From: Caedibacter sp052030685
Lineage (GTDB): Bacteria > Pseudomonadota > Gammaproteobacteria > Francisellales > Francisellaceae
Assembly (NCBI RefSeq): GCF_052030685.1
Contig: NZ_JBQAJM010000008.1
Span: 21,186-85,185, forward strand
Direction: 5' to 3'
Length of the DNA stretch: 64,000 nt
The translations under genes were made by a program, and so were the position numbers. The stretch's first letter is position 1, and every line of letters begins with the position of its first letter. This document shows, piece after piece, positions 26,860-35,321 of this stretch. The notes under the pieces are model-generated. The model made no database searches, was not told where the DNA came from, and saw only the letters and a list, made by a program, of their open reading frames with translations.

Positions 26860-27564
26860 TTAATCGATCGTGATGTTGCTTTTTAAACTATAACCGATCC
26901 CACGAATGGAAACGATCAGATCATCACTGGCAATGCTTTCAAGCTTTTGGCGCAAGCGAGAAATTAAGGTTGAGATAATTCGATCATCGGCAGCAATTGG
27001 GCGGTTATAAATCACTTGTGCGATATCGTGTTGAGATTTTGCTTCACTATGATTGTCATTGAGATAACTTAATAAGAGATATTCATTTTTATTAATACTA
27101 ATACTTTCCTCAGTATCGAGGCGAGAGAGTGTGAATGTCTTACTGTCAATGCGCCAGATACTTTTCTCAGTATGCGTCTTAGGTTTATAGGCAATCGAGA
27201 GGATGTTACGAATCTTGGCAATCAATAATCGGGTATTAAACGGTTTATGCATAAAGTGCAAAGCCCCAAGTTCATAAGATAGAATCTCATCAATCTCATC
27301 ATCAGAAGCGGTAATGATAATGATCGGAATATTAAGCGACTCGCAAATTCTGCGACAATAGTATTTGCCATTTTCAAATCCAGGCATATTTAAATCAAGA
27401 ATCATCAAATCAGCAGCAAAATACTTGAGTATTTCATCAGCTTCAGGTGGGTTGGCAGCGTGCTGTACGTCGTATTGTTCACGCTCAAGAATGTATTTTA
27501 ATTCTTGGCGAATAATCAGATCGTCGTCGACAATAACAATACGTTTTTTTTCGGTAGCTTGCAT
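26860..27564 (-). CDS. OmpR/PhoB-family response regulator
   Basis: This 234-aa regulator has an N-terminal receiver with acidic DDD pocket, phospho-acceptor in LMILDLNMPG (Asp57), and the conserved Lys in HKPFN near 109. A C-terminal winged helix (about 135-230) ends in SIRGIGYSL. It is first in the operon with its kinase. Targets are not evident in the neighbourhood. The promoter must lie in the 85 bases between it and the SulP gene end. Confidence 0.95.
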   Translation of the reverse strand: MQATEKKRIVIVDDDLIIRQELKYILEREQYDVQHAANPPEADEILKYFAADLMILDLNMPGFENGKYYCRRICESLNIPIIIITASDDEIDEILSYELGALHFMHKPFNTRLLIAKIRNILSIAYKPKTHTEKSIWRIDSKTFTLSRLDTEESISINKNEYLLLSYLNDNHSEAKSQHDIAQVIYNRPIAADDRIISTLISRLRQKLESIASDDLIVSIRGIGYSLKSNITID

Positions 27565-27649
27565 GGGCTCGGTAGTTTAACGCAATAATTGTTACTAATT
27601 ATATCAGAATAAAGCAAAGAAAATGACGGTGAATAATGATTAACTGCAA

Positions 27650-29233
27650 CTAACTGAGTTTATCGGTGGCAACGTGATAATCCGGATCTTCAAGTACATT
27701 GATTTCAACAAGATTCCCAGCTTTGCCTAATAGCGCCTTACACTCCAAACTTAAGTGTCTTAAATGTAAATTTTTGCCAAGGTTGCTATAACATTCGGCA
27801 ACATAAGCAATGGCGTCAATTGCTGAATGATCACTGACACGTGAGTATTTGAAATCGATAATTACCTCATCAGGGTCATCCGCTGGGGCGAACAGACTTT
27901 TAAAGCGCGTGCTTGAGCTGAAAAATAAAGGACCATGCAGAATATACTCTTTACTGCCATCAGTGTTGGTTTTGGTTTCTGCATAGATATTTTTTGCAGT
28001 TTGCCACGCAAAGACCAGTGATGCTAAGATCACGCCAACAATAACAGCAATCGCAAGATCGGTCATTACAGTAACAACGGTTACGACGATAATGATAAAT
28101 GCATCGTGTAAAGGAATCTTGCGAATGAATTTGAAGCTTGCCCATTCAAAGGTTTCAATCACGACCATAAACATCACCCCGACAAGGGCAGCTAGTGGAA
28201 TGATTTTAATCAATGGCATGGCGACGACGATAAAAAACAATAAAAATACAGCAGCAGTAATGCCAGATAAGCGTCCGCGCCCGCCAGAACTGATATTGAT
28301 CATGCTTTGACCGATCATCGCGCACCCGCCCATGGATTTGAAAAAGCCAGAGATAATATTGCCAGCGCCCTGAGCAATACATTCTTTGTTGCCGCGACCG
28401 CGCGTTTTAGTGATTTCATCAATCAAGGTTAATGTCATTAAAGATTCAGACAGTCCAATAATAGCCAAAATCAATGCATAAGGCACAATAATCGTCAGTG
28501 CATGCCAAGTAAATGGAATATGTGGAATGCTAAAGGCGTGGCTCACAATATCTTTACCGGTGCCAATCATATCACCAACATTTAAAATATGGTTACCTGG
28601 TAATGGGATAAATAGGGCAATGACGGTGACAACAATAATAGCCGTTAATGCGGAAGGGATCGCTTTGGTGAATTTGGGTAAGAAATGTGTGATGAGCATG
28701 GCGAGTACGACAAGTCCAATCATGACATATAAATCAATGCCTTGTAACCAAACTTTATGATCTAATCCAGTTGGCGTGTATTTGAACTGCTGTAATTGTG
28801 ATAAGAAAATCACAATAGCAAGACCATTAACAAAGCCAACCATGACCGACTTAGGTAGCATGCGAATAAATTTACCAAATCCCAATAGTCCAATAACGAT
28901 TTGGATGATTCCCGTGAGAATGATCGTAGCAAATAAGTAATTCATGCCTGTAATCGGGTCATTTGGAAACAGCAGCATAATTGAAACCATAACCACTGCC
29001 ATTGAGCCGGTGGCACCTGAAATCATGCCAGGTCTGCCGCCAAAGACAGCTGTCATAAAGCACATAATAAAGGCTGCATATAAGCCAACGGTGGGGTTGA
29101 CCCCCGCCACTAAGGCAAAGGCCACAGCTTCAGGAATAAGCGCTAGAGCGACAGTGACACCGGATAAAAAGTCGGTCATGTGTTTGCCATCTTGATTGGG
29201 CATTAAAAAGCGATTAACGCGTTGTAATAACAT
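27650..29233 (-). CDS. SulP-family anion transporter
   Basis: This SulP/SLC26-type inner-membrane carrier has about 527 aa from ATG 29233. It shows 11-14 hydrophobic segments, with GVTVALALIPEAVAFALVAG in helix 1 and an internal GGRPGMISGATGSMAVVM. A C-terminal STAS domain (about 430-520, including VIIDFKYSRVSDHSAIDAI) follows. Substrate may be sulfate, bicarbonate or a dicarboxylate. In-frame codons continue upstream to 29452, but those would run through the toxin-antitoxin operator and first antitoxin codons, so ATG 29233 (MLLQRVNRFL) or 29203 is preferred. Confidence 0.86.
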   Translation of the reverse strand: MLLQRVNRFLMPNQDGKHMTDFLSGVTVALALIPEAVAFALVAGVNPTVGLYAAFIMCFMTAVFGGRPGMISGATGSMAVVMVSIMLLFPNDPITGMNYLFATIILTGIIQIVIGLLGFGKFIRMLPKSVMVGFVNGLAIVIFLSQLQQFKYTPTGLDHKVWLQGIDLYVMIGLVVLAMLITHFLPKFTKAIPSALTAIIVVTVIALFIPLPGNHILNVGDMIGTGKDIVSHAFSIPHIPFTWHALTIIVPYALILAIIGLSESLMTLTLIDEITKTRGRGNKECIAQGAGNIISGFFKSMGGCAMIGQSMINISSGGRGRLSGITAAVFLLFFIVVAMPLIKIIPLAALVGVMFMVVIETFEWASFKFIRKIPLHDAFIIIVVTVVTVMTDLAIAVIVGVILASLVFAWQTAKNIYAETKTNTDGSKEYILHGPLFFSSSTRFKSLFAPADDPDEVIIDFKYSRVSDHSAIDAIAYVAECYSNLGKNLHLRHLSLECKALLGKAGNLVEINVLEDPDYHVATDKLS

Positions 29234-29323
29234 AAGTATAAGAAGTTGATTTTTATAAAAGTCGCATTCTACTATGATATATACCCAATGTCCTTGAATA
29301 TTTGATTGGATTTTTTCGGTAAA

Positions 29324-29344
29324 TTGTCCTAAAATTTTGGACAA
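29324..29344. promoter_or_regulatory. Palindromic operator of the Xre-RES module
   Basis: TTGTCC at 29324-29329 and GGACAA at 29339-29344 flank an A4T4 centre, giving a near-perfect 21-bp palindrome 22 bases before the antitoxin start. Autorepression by the Xre antitoxin is the usual control in this class. Confidence 0.6.
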
Positions 29345-29366
29345 GTTTCCATTGTGGAGTTGAATT

Positions 29367-29792
29367 ATGCAGCTAGTAGATAATTTATTGGGTCGCGCTA
29401 ATTTTAAAAATAAACATATACACGTAGAGTCTGATTTATATGAAGAAATCAATCAAGGTATTAAGTCTGCAGCTATTTTGCGATTTGCCAAATCAAGTGG
29501 TTTAACAGAAGAAATCGTGTCATCACTTATTCCGATTAATCGTAAAACCTATTTGCGTAGAAAAGAAATGGGTATGCTTGATGCAAAAGAGTCTGATCGT
29601 TTGATATTGATCGCAAAAGTATATGCACATGCGCTTGAAGTATTTGGTACTAAGGAAAAGGTTAATAATTGGCTTGCAACAAAAAACCTTGCGTTAGGCG
29701 AAAGAACGCCGCTTGAGCTTCTAAAAAACTCTTTGGGTTGTCAGATTATTGATAATTTGCTCTATCGTATTTCCTATGGGATATACAGCTGA
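29367..29792 (+). CDS. Xre/MbcA/ParS-type antitoxin of a RES toxin
   Basis: This 141-aa antitoxin has an N-terminal HTH-like part (LRFAKSSGLTEEIVSSLIPI, then NRKTYLRR) and the C-terminal toxin-binding DUF2384 domain. The latter holds the EVFGTKEKVNNWLATKNLAL and TPLELLKNSLGC signatures. It is expected to bind its own palindromic operator and neutralise the RES toxin by covering its active site. It overlaps the toxin start by one base (TGATG), the typical antitoxin-first order. A GGAG-like site (GTGGAG) lies 11 bases before ATG. Confidence 0.88.
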   Translation: MQLVDNLLGRANFKNKHIHVESDLYEEINQGIKSAAILRFAKSSGLTEEIVSSLIPINRKTYLRRKEMGMLDAKESDRLILIAKVYAHALEVFGTKEKVNNWLATKNLALGERTPLELLKNSLGCQIIDNLLYRISYGIYS

Positions 29793-30256
29793 TGCTTGCT
29801 TGGCGTATTACGCAGAAGCGACTTGCAGATCCGCCTTTGAATGGTTTAGGTGGGCTCTTTGCTTCAGGTCGTTGGCATAGCCGTGGTCAGCAGATTATCT
29901 ATATGGCTGAGTCACAATCCTTGGCCATTTTAGAGTCGTTAGTGCATTATGATCCGACCAATGTGCCGATTGATCAGGTGATTATCTCAGCTGATATTGC
30001 TGAGGCGTCTTTATTAACCGCAGCAGACATTGGTTTAGATAATAACGACATTCGCGGCATGCATGTATATGATCTACGCGCTCTTGGTGATAACTGGCTT
30101 AGACAAAAAACAAGTTGTGTGCTGAAGATTCCGTCAATTATTACGCCGTTTGATGAATATAATTATCTTATCAATCCCTTGCATCAAGACTTTGCCAAGG
30201 TTAGAGAAATTAAGGTAACGGATTTTAGATTTGATAAACGCTTATTGAGATCGTAA
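29792..30256 (+). CDS. RES-domain toxin (NAD+ phosphorylase type)
   Basis: This 154-aa RES-family toxin by family knowledge degrades NAD+ and halts growth. The named residues are visible: Arg in the FASGRWHSRG segment, Glu in LAILESLVHY, and Ser in KIPSIITPFDEYNYLINP. The length of about 150 matches known members. It is translationally coupled to the upstream Xre antitoxin. The 3' end is convergent with the KfrA-like gene, 6 bases away. Confidence 0.9.
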   Translation: MLAWRITQKRLADPPLNGLGGLFASGRWHSRGQQIIYMAESQSLAILESLVHYDPTNVPIDQVIISADIAEASLLTAADIGLDNNDIRGMHVYDLRALGDNWLRQKTSCVLKIPSIITPFDEYNYLINPLHQDFAKVREIKVTDFRFDKRLLRS

Positions 30257-30262
30257 GTTAGT

Positions 30263-30991
30263 TTATGAACGCTTTTTCTCAGCGAGTGCGTTATTTGATT
30301 TTTCAAGCTGTTTGCGATAGTACTCAAGTGTTTGCTCGGATTCACGCTTCAGTTGACGAATTTGACCATTTAAAAAAGCAATTTGACCTTCTAAAGCATC
30401 ACGCAAGTCTGAAATGCGTTGTGTTGTTTGCTCTTTTAGTGTTTCTGCATAAATACGCGCTTCTTTAGCAACTTGCTCGGCAGATTCGCGACGTGTCTGC
30501 TCTTTGACTAAAGCGGCATATAGCTTGCGTACTTTAAGCTCAGGATTGCTTTCGTTTAAAATCATGCTCCACTCATCAGACATGCTGCTAAGAATATCAC
30601 TACTTAATGCCTGAGAACTCGTAAGAAGTGCTTGAATCATTGGGTCTTGTGCTTTCATTGTGCTAGTTGCTGTTGACGATTTGTCGCTAACTGCCACTCT
30701 TGCTTGAGGATTTTCGTCATAAGTTTTTGCTGCTTTTATTTTTGCAGTAGCGGTGTGTTCTGTAGCAGGTTGCATAGTATCTTCTGTGTTTTTATTAGTC
30801 GTCGTTGGTTGTGCGGCTGTTTGATCAGTTGCACGTTCTTCACGCCACTGTTTTAAAAACTTGCTGATAGTCGTTGGACTGCCGCGACCAACTGTATCAC
30901 GAACATTATTTATGCTAGGAGTAACGCCTTGTGCTTCTAGCTTAGTAATCGCTTCGAGTATATCTTCGTAAGAAATGCCTGGACGAGCCAT
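30263..30991 (-). CDS. KfrA-like DNA-binding protein with coiled-coil tail
   Basis: This 242-aa protein has an N-terminal domain (1-52) with ISYEDILEAI and TVGRGSPTTISKFLKQWRE, the pattern of the KfrA N-terminal DNA-binding family. A low-complexity Thr/Ala/Lys linker (about 53-110) follows, then a long charged coiled coil to the end (about 150-240). KfrA proteins are known from plasmids as regulators and partition accessories. Here the gene is surrounded by chromosomal genes, so it may be a domesticated or mobile-element-derived copy. Target sites are not known. Confidence 0.75.
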   Translation of the reverse strand: MARPGISYEDILEAITKLEAQGVTPSINNVRDTVGRGSPTTISKFLKQWREERATDQTAAQPTTTNKNTEDTMQPATEHTATAKIKAAKTYDENPQARVAVSDKSSTATSTMKAQDPMIQALLTSSQALSSDILSSMSDEWSMILNESNPELKVRKLYAALVKEQTRRESAEQVAKEARIYAETLKEQTTQRISDLRDALEGQIAFLNGQIRQLKRESEQTLEYYRKQLEKSNNALAEKKRS

Positions 30992-31178
30992 GGTTTGTTA
31001 TATCCTTAATCGAGTAATTGATTTAACGAAAGTTTAAAGAGATTTTATATCTATAAGTTTATATCTACAATCCATGGCGATTATAGCAAGATATTCAATT
31101 GCGTCAAACATAAGATAGGCGTCAAGCATATATTTTGTTATGATAAGGCGCGAATTTAATGTAGCAATCACTGATTGA

Positions 31179-31343
31179 TGCCGCTTGTAGATCATTTTGC
31201 GGTGTTCAGTGCCGAAGAAATTTTTGATGTTTTTGGGAGATTGGGTTGCAGGTAATAGCTAGGACTGTTGCCAAAATTCAGTCAGTCAAAAGGGTGGAAA
31301 ATTCAATGGCAGAAATATTGTGAAATGGTTTATGAGCGGTATA
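31179..31343. repeat. MITE-like dispersed repeat, copy 1
   Basis: About 165 bases match 43666-43836 in inverted orientation. Shared blocks include ATCATTTTGCGGTGTT near the left end, GAAATTTTTGATGTTTTTGG, and AAATGGTTTATGAGCGGTAT at the right end. The two ends are imperfect inverted repeats. This copy is the more decayed: the inner GGGTGAT/ATCACCC stem is lost. It lies between the KfrA-like gene and icd; the rest of that 380-bp gap shows no gene. Confidence 0.8.
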
Positions 31344-31371
31344 TATATTCAAAAGATAAGAGGACATAAGC

Positions 31372-33615
31372 ATGAGCTCAACAAAGCTAATTTATACCCA
31401 TACAGATGAAGCGCCAATGTTGGCAACTTATTCATTACTGCCGATTATTGAGGCGTTTACTAAGCCTTGTGGTATAGATGTTGAAACAAAAGATATCTCA
31501 CTTGCAGCAAGAATACTTGCTCATTTTCCGGAGTCATTAACCAAGGAACAACGTCACGAAGATGAGTTAGCTATTTTAGGTGAACTCGCTAAAACACCAA
31601 ATGCAAATATCATCAAGCTGCCAAATATCAGCGCATCAATCCCACAATTGCAAGCGGCAATTGCTGAGTTGCAATCACAAGGATATCCGATTCCTGATTA
31701 CCCAGTTGATGCGAAAACGGCTGAAGAAAAAGAAACAAAAGCGCGTTACGCGAAGGTGCTTGGCAGTGCTGTTAACCCAGTGTTGCGTGAAGGGAATTCA
31801 GATCGTCGTGTGGCTAAAGCGGTAAAAGAGTATGCAAAAAAACATCCGCACTCAATGGGCGCATGGGATAAAGGCTCTAAATCACATGTGGCTCACATGT
31901 CAGGTGATGACTTTTATGGTAGTGAAGTATCAACGGTTATCGCTAATGATACCAAGGTGAAAATAGTATTTACCGATAAGGCGGGCTTAAGTGAGACACT
32001 TAAGTCAGAATTTCCATTATTAAAGGGTGAAGTTATTGATGCCTCTAAAATGTCGGTTAAGGCGTTAAGAGCATTCTTTGCTGAGCAAATTGATCTAGCG
32101 CAAAAAGATGATGTGTTGCTATCACTACATATGAAAGCAACAATGATGAAAGTGTCTGATCCAATTATCTTTGGACATGCAGTGAGTATTTATTATCAGG
32201 ATGTCTTTAACAAATATGCAGATGTTTTTGCCAAGCTTGGTGTTAATCCCAATAATGGTATTGGTGATGTATATACCAAGATTAAGAGCTTGCCAGAAGC
32301 TGAGCAAGCGGCAATTAAACAAGACCTTGAGAATGTTTATAAGACGCGCGTTGAACTTGCGATGGTTGATTCTGATAAAGGAATTACCAACTTGCACGTG
32401 CCAAATGATGTTATTGTTGATGCATCTATGCCTGCGATGATCCGCTCTTCTGGTAAGATGTGGGGGCGTGATGGTCAGTTACAGGATACAAAGGCGATGA
32501 TTCCTGATCGCTCATATGCTGGTGTTTACCAAGAAACAATTGATTTTTGTAAAGTGCATGGGGCGTTTGATCCAACGACGATGGGTAGTGTGGCTAATGT
32601 CGGCTTAATGGCAAAAAAAGCAGAAGAATATGGCTCACATGATAAGACGTTTGAAATCACGGCTGACGGTAAAATCAGTGTTATTGATGCTGATGGTAAT
32701 ACACTGTTATCACATGATGTCGAAAAGGGTGATATCTGGCGTATGTGTCAAACCAAAGATGTTGCGATTGAAGATTGGGTGAAGTTAGCTGTGTCACGTG
32801 CGCGTATTACCAATACACCTGTTGTGTTCTGGTTAGATGACAAGCGCGCGCATGATGCGAATTTGATTGCTAAGGTAAAAACCTATCTTAAAACTCATGA
32901 CACCAGTGGTCTTGAGATACATATTATGTCACCGGTTGAAGCAACGCGCTTTTCACTTAAAGCGATCAAAGCCGGTAAAGACGTGATCTCAGCAACAGGT
33001 AATGTATTGCGTGATTATCTAACAGATCTATTCCCGATATTGGAACTAGGCACAAGTGCTAAGATGCTATCGATCGTGCCACTACTAGCCGGTGGTGGAT
33101 TGTATGAAACAGGAGCAGGTGGTTCGGCCCCTAAGCACGTACAGCAACTAGTCGCCGAGAATCATTTGCGTTGGGATTCATTAGGGGAGTTTTTAGCATT
33201 AGCCGCTTCTTTAGATGATTTAGCCAATAAAACAAATGATAGCAAAGTGCGCGTATTAGCCGATGCATTAGATCAGGCAAATGCTAAGTTCTTAGATAAT
33301 AATAAATCACCATCACGCAAAGTAGGTGAGCTTGATAATCGTGGTAGTCATTTTTATTTGGCAATGTACTGGGCGGAAAGTTTAGCTAAGCAGACGCAAG
33401 ATGCGCAATTAGCTCATGTATTTAAGCCAGTAGCACAAGTGCTTAAAGATAATGAAGCTAAAATTGTCGCTGAACTTAATGACGCTCAAGGTGTTGCCGT
33501 CGATATTGATGGTTATTATCATCCGAATGCGCAAAAAATTGAAAAAATAATGCGCCCAAGTGCGACACTTAATCAGGTTATTAATAACCTAGCAAAAGAG
33601 CCTGTTAACGCTTAA
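31372..33615 (+). CDS. icd: Isocitrate dehydrogenase, NADP-dependent, monomeric type
   Basis: This enzyme oxidises isocitrate to 2-oxoglutarate with NADP+ in the TCA cycle. The 747-aa length and sequence (IYTHTDEAPMLATYSLLPI at the start, NSDRRVAKAVKEYAKKHPH near residue 140, LDDKRAHDANLIAKVK and LGTSAKMLSIVPLLAGGG later) are those of the large monomeric class, unrelated in length to the 416-aa dimeric E. coli enzyme. GAGG is placed before ATG. A stable hairpin follows the gene. It is single, with no other TCA genes nearby. Confidence 0.97.
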   Translation: MSSTKLIYTHTDEAPMLATYSLLPIIEAFTKPCGIDVETKDISLAARILAHFPESLTKEQRHEDELAILGELAKTPNANIIKLPNISASIPQLQAAIAELQSQGYPIPDYPVDAKTAEEKETKARYAKVLGSAVNPVLREGNSDRRVAKAVKEYAKKHPHSMGAWDKGSKSHVAHMSGDDFYGSEVSTVIANDTKVKIVFTDKAGLSETLKSEFPLLKGEVIDASKMSVKALRAFFAEQIDLAQKDDVLLSLHMKATMMKVSDPIIFGHAVSIYYQDVFNKYADVFAKLGVNPNNGIGDVYTKIKSLPEAEQAAIKQDLENVYKTRVELAMVDSDKGITNLHVPNDVIVDASMPAMIRSSGKMWGRDGQLQDTKAMIPDRSYAGVYQETIDFCKVHGAFDPTTMGSVANVGLMAKKAEEYGSHDKTFEITADGKISVIDADGNTLLSHDVEKGDIWRMCQTKDVAIEDWVKLAVSRARITNTPVVFWLDDKRAHDANLIAKVKTYLKTHDTSGLEIHIMSPVEATRFSLKAIKAGKDVISATGNVLRDYLTDLFPILELGTSAKMLSIVPLLAGGGLYETGAGGSAPKHVQQLVAENHLRWDSLGEFLALAASLDDLANKTNDSKVRVLADALDQANAKFLDNNKSPSRKVGELDNRGSHFYLAMYWAESLAKQTQDAQLAHVFKPVAQVLKDNEAKIVAELNDAQGVAVDIDGYYHPNAQKIEKIMRPSATLNQVINNLAKEPVNA

Positions 33616-33629
33616 TTGTTAAAGTTGGC

Positions 33630-33660
33630 AGAAAATCACGAAATGGGCTTGTGATTTTCT
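33630..33660 (+). terminator. Hairpin downstream of icd
   Basis: A perfect 10-bp stem, AGAAAATCAC at 33630-33639 and GTGATTTTCT at 33651-33660, lies 15 bases after the icd stop. It has no long T run, but the T-rich 3' arm makes a terminator likely. Confidence 0.6.
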
Positions 33661-33687
33661 ATAAACGAATTATAATCTCCGCTCATT

Positions 33688-33765
33688 GGTCGCTTAGCTC
33701 AGTCTGGTTAGAGTACTACCTTGACATGGTAGGGGTCACTGGTTCGAGTCCAGTAGCGACCACCA
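33688..33765 (+). tRNA. tRNA-Val (anticodon GAC)
   Basis: A full cloverleaf is present. The acceptor GGTCGCT pairs with AGCGACC, the anticodon stem CTACC/GGTAG holds the loop TTGACAT (anticodon GAC), and the T arm is ACTGG-TTCGAGT-CCAGT. CCA is encoded, giving 78 nt. Toxin-antitoxin genes follow 270 bases downstream. Confidence 0.97.
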
Positions 33766-33978
33766 TCTTCAAAGCCTTTTACTGCAAGGGTTTCAATCTG
33801 TTTGAAAATCAAAGTAAAAACAGTAGTTATTTTCACAAGGTCGCAAAAATATCAATTATATTCTAGTTCAATCGAATGGTTTGTGTAATTATCATTTTTT
33901 TTTACACAAAGTTATGTGGTGTGGTTGGGCTATTAAACAAGTCATTCTCTATTTCTATCCCAGAATCATTAACACATA

Positions 33979-34007
33979 TTGACAGTAATTACTTTTGTAT
34001 GTACGCT
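33979..34007 (+). promoter_or_regulatory. Probable brnTA promoter
   Basis: TTGACA at 33979-33984 is followed, after a 17-base spacer, by TACGCT at 34002-34007. It is positioned about 30 bases before the toxin start. BrnTA promoters are normally repressed by the BrnA-BrnT complex. Confidence 0.5.
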
Positions 34008-34036
34008 TTATTTAGGTGATATCAGTTGCGATAAAT

Positions 34037-34315
34037 ATGAAATTTGAATGGGATGAAGCAAAAAGTCTATTAAATTTGGAAAAGCACAAAGTGTCATTTG
34101 AGCTTGCTGAATATCTTTTTAATGACTTGATGCTTGTTGCAATTGATAACAGAGTTGACTACGGCGAAACCAGGTATATAGCTTATTCAATGTATGATGG
34201 CTCTTTGTTTAATATTGTATACGCGAAGCGAAGTGGTAATATTAGAATCATATCAATGAGGAAAGCAAATGAAAGAGAAAAAACCAAATATCAAGCAGCA
34301 ATTAAGCGCTATTAA
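34037..34315 (+). CDS. brnT: BrnT-family ribonuclease toxin
   Basis: This is a RelE-fold type II toxin of about 92 aa from ATG 34037. The signatures are FEWDEAKSLLNLEKHKVSFELA at the N-terminus, RYIAYSMYDG in the middle, and IRIISMRKANEREKTKY at the end, all diagnostic of BrnT. By family knowledge it is an RNase inhibiting translation. A GTG at 34016 is an alternative start with AGGTGAT nearby. It overlaps the antitoxin gene by 47 bases; the toxin-first order is normal for this class. Confidence 0.9.
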   Translation: MKFEWDEAKSLLNLEKHKVSFELAEYLFNDLMLVAIDNRVDYGETRYIAYSMYDGSLFNIVYAKRSGNIRIISMRKANEREKTKYQAAIKRY

Positions 34316-34520
34316 GCAGATGAAAGATAGCGAGATTGATTATTCTGATAGCGTTGATATGGGTGATGCTGATTGGGCTCAATTTGAGCCTTTAGCCCAT
34401 AAGAAAAAATCTATAACAATTCGTCTAGATAGCGATGTTATTGATTATTTTAAATCAATGGGTAAAGGCTACCAAACAAAAATTAACTCTGTCCTTAGAG
34501 AGTACAAGCGCTGTCATTAA
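34269..34520 (+). CDS. brnA: BrnA-family antitoxin
   Basis: This 83-aa antitoxin has a variable, charged toxin-binding N-terminus and a C-terminal ribbon-helix-helix DNA-binding domain (about 45-83: KKKSITIRLDSDVIDYFKSM, then GKGYQTKINSVLREY). That layout is typical of BrnA. The start lies inside brnT in another frame, so expression is coupled. It presumably binds the brnTA promoter. No transposon or integrase flanks the pair, although it is close to tRNA-Val. Confidence 0.9.
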   Translation: MKEKKPNIKQQLSAIKQMKDSEIDYSDSVDMGDADWAQFEPLAHKKKSITIRLDSDVIDYFKSMGKGYQTKINSVLREYKRCH

Positions 34521-34643
34521 GCAAATCATCCTCGACGGTTGCCCATGTCGCTGAACATTTTCAATGTTATCTCAGTGATTAAGAAAATTTCAAACTTAAG
34601 TCTTGCAATTTAAAAAAAATTTGCTAATATGTCCCACAGTTGA

Positions 34644-34720
<77 letters not shown>

Positions 34721-34744
34721 ACCTAAAAAGATTTTGAAAAATTT

Positions 34745-34770
34745 CGGGCCCTTATGGGCCTTTTTGTTTT
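34745..34770 (+). terminator. Terminator 1 after the initiator tRNA gene
   Basis: A compact GGGCCC-TTAT-GGGCC hairpin precedes TTTTTGTTTTG. It lies 25 bases after the tRNA and before rimP, so it would end tRNA transcripts and may be partly read through into the nusA operon. Confidence 0.85.
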
Positions 34771-34776
34771 GTAGAT

Positions 34777-34806
34777 AAAAAGGACTCATAGTAGTCCTTT
34801 TTTTAT
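34777..34806 (+). terminator. Terminator 2 before rimP
   Basis: A perfect 10-bp stem, AAAAAGGACT at 34777-34786 and AGTCCTTTTT at 34793-34802, has a 6-base loop and continues into T residues. It sits only 20 bases before the rimP start, an attenuator position. Confidence 0.85.
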
Positions 34807-34826
34807 ATCCCAAGGAGTGTGTTGGA

Positions 34827-35291
34827 ATGTTGATTGATCAGTTAAAAGCGCTTATTGCGCCAGAAGTAGAGAGCCTTGGATTTATTTTATGGGGGATTGA
34901 AATGGATGCATATTCTGCAGATACTGGCAGTATGACCTTGCGTATTTTTATCGATCATGAAGAAGGTATTTCAATTGATGACTGTCAAGAAGTCAGTCGT
35001 GCTGTGGGTGCAATTTTAGACGTTGAAGACCCAATCAGTGGTGCTTATTCGTTGGAAGTCTCTTCTCCAGGGGTGAATCGTCGCGTGTTTAATGCATTGC
35101 AGGCAAAGGCACTGGAGGGGTTTGAAGTTAAAGTACAGTTGCGTCAAGCAACGGAGAACAATCGCCGCCGCTTTAAAGGTGTGATTATCTCAGTAGCTAA
35201 TGATGAGGTGCTAGTTAAAACAGAAGAAGACGAAGAAATTCGTTTTGATTTTCACAATGTTGATAAAATGCGCGTTGTGCCAAAGTTTTAA
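34827..35291 (+). CDS. rimP: Ribosome maturation factor RimP
   Basis: This factor is needed for 30S subunit assembly. The 154-aa protein shows the N-terminal domain with LGFILWGIEMD and LRIFIDHEEGISIDDCQEVSRA, then the conserved hinge YSLEVSSPGVNR. A C-terminal SH3-like barrel contains RRRFKGVIIS and FDFHNVDKMRVVP. AAGGAG lies 12 bases upstream of ATG. It is the first gene of the rimP-nusA-infB-rbfA operon, with two terminators just before it that imply control by antitermination. Confidence 0.96.
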   Translation: MLIDQLKALIAPEVESLGFILWGIEMDAYSADTGSMTLRIFIDHEEGISIDDCQEVSRAVGAILDVEDPISGAYSLEVSSPGVNRRVFNALQAKALEGFEVKVQLRQATENNRRRFKGVIISVANDEVLVKTEEDEEIRFDFHNVDKMRVVPKF

Positions 35292-35321
35292 CCTTTAATA
35301 ATGTGGATATAGGTGAAAGTT

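Noticed and set aside
29234..29452. N-terminal extension of the SulP transporter
   Set aside because: It would cover the Xre operator and the first antitoxin codons, and lacks similarity to SulP proteins, which begin near the FLSGVTVALALIPEA helix.
33766..34036. Possible integrated island using tRNA-Val as attachment site
   Set aside because: No integrase and no second copy of the tRNA 3' end were found downstream; only the BrnTA pair lies nearby.
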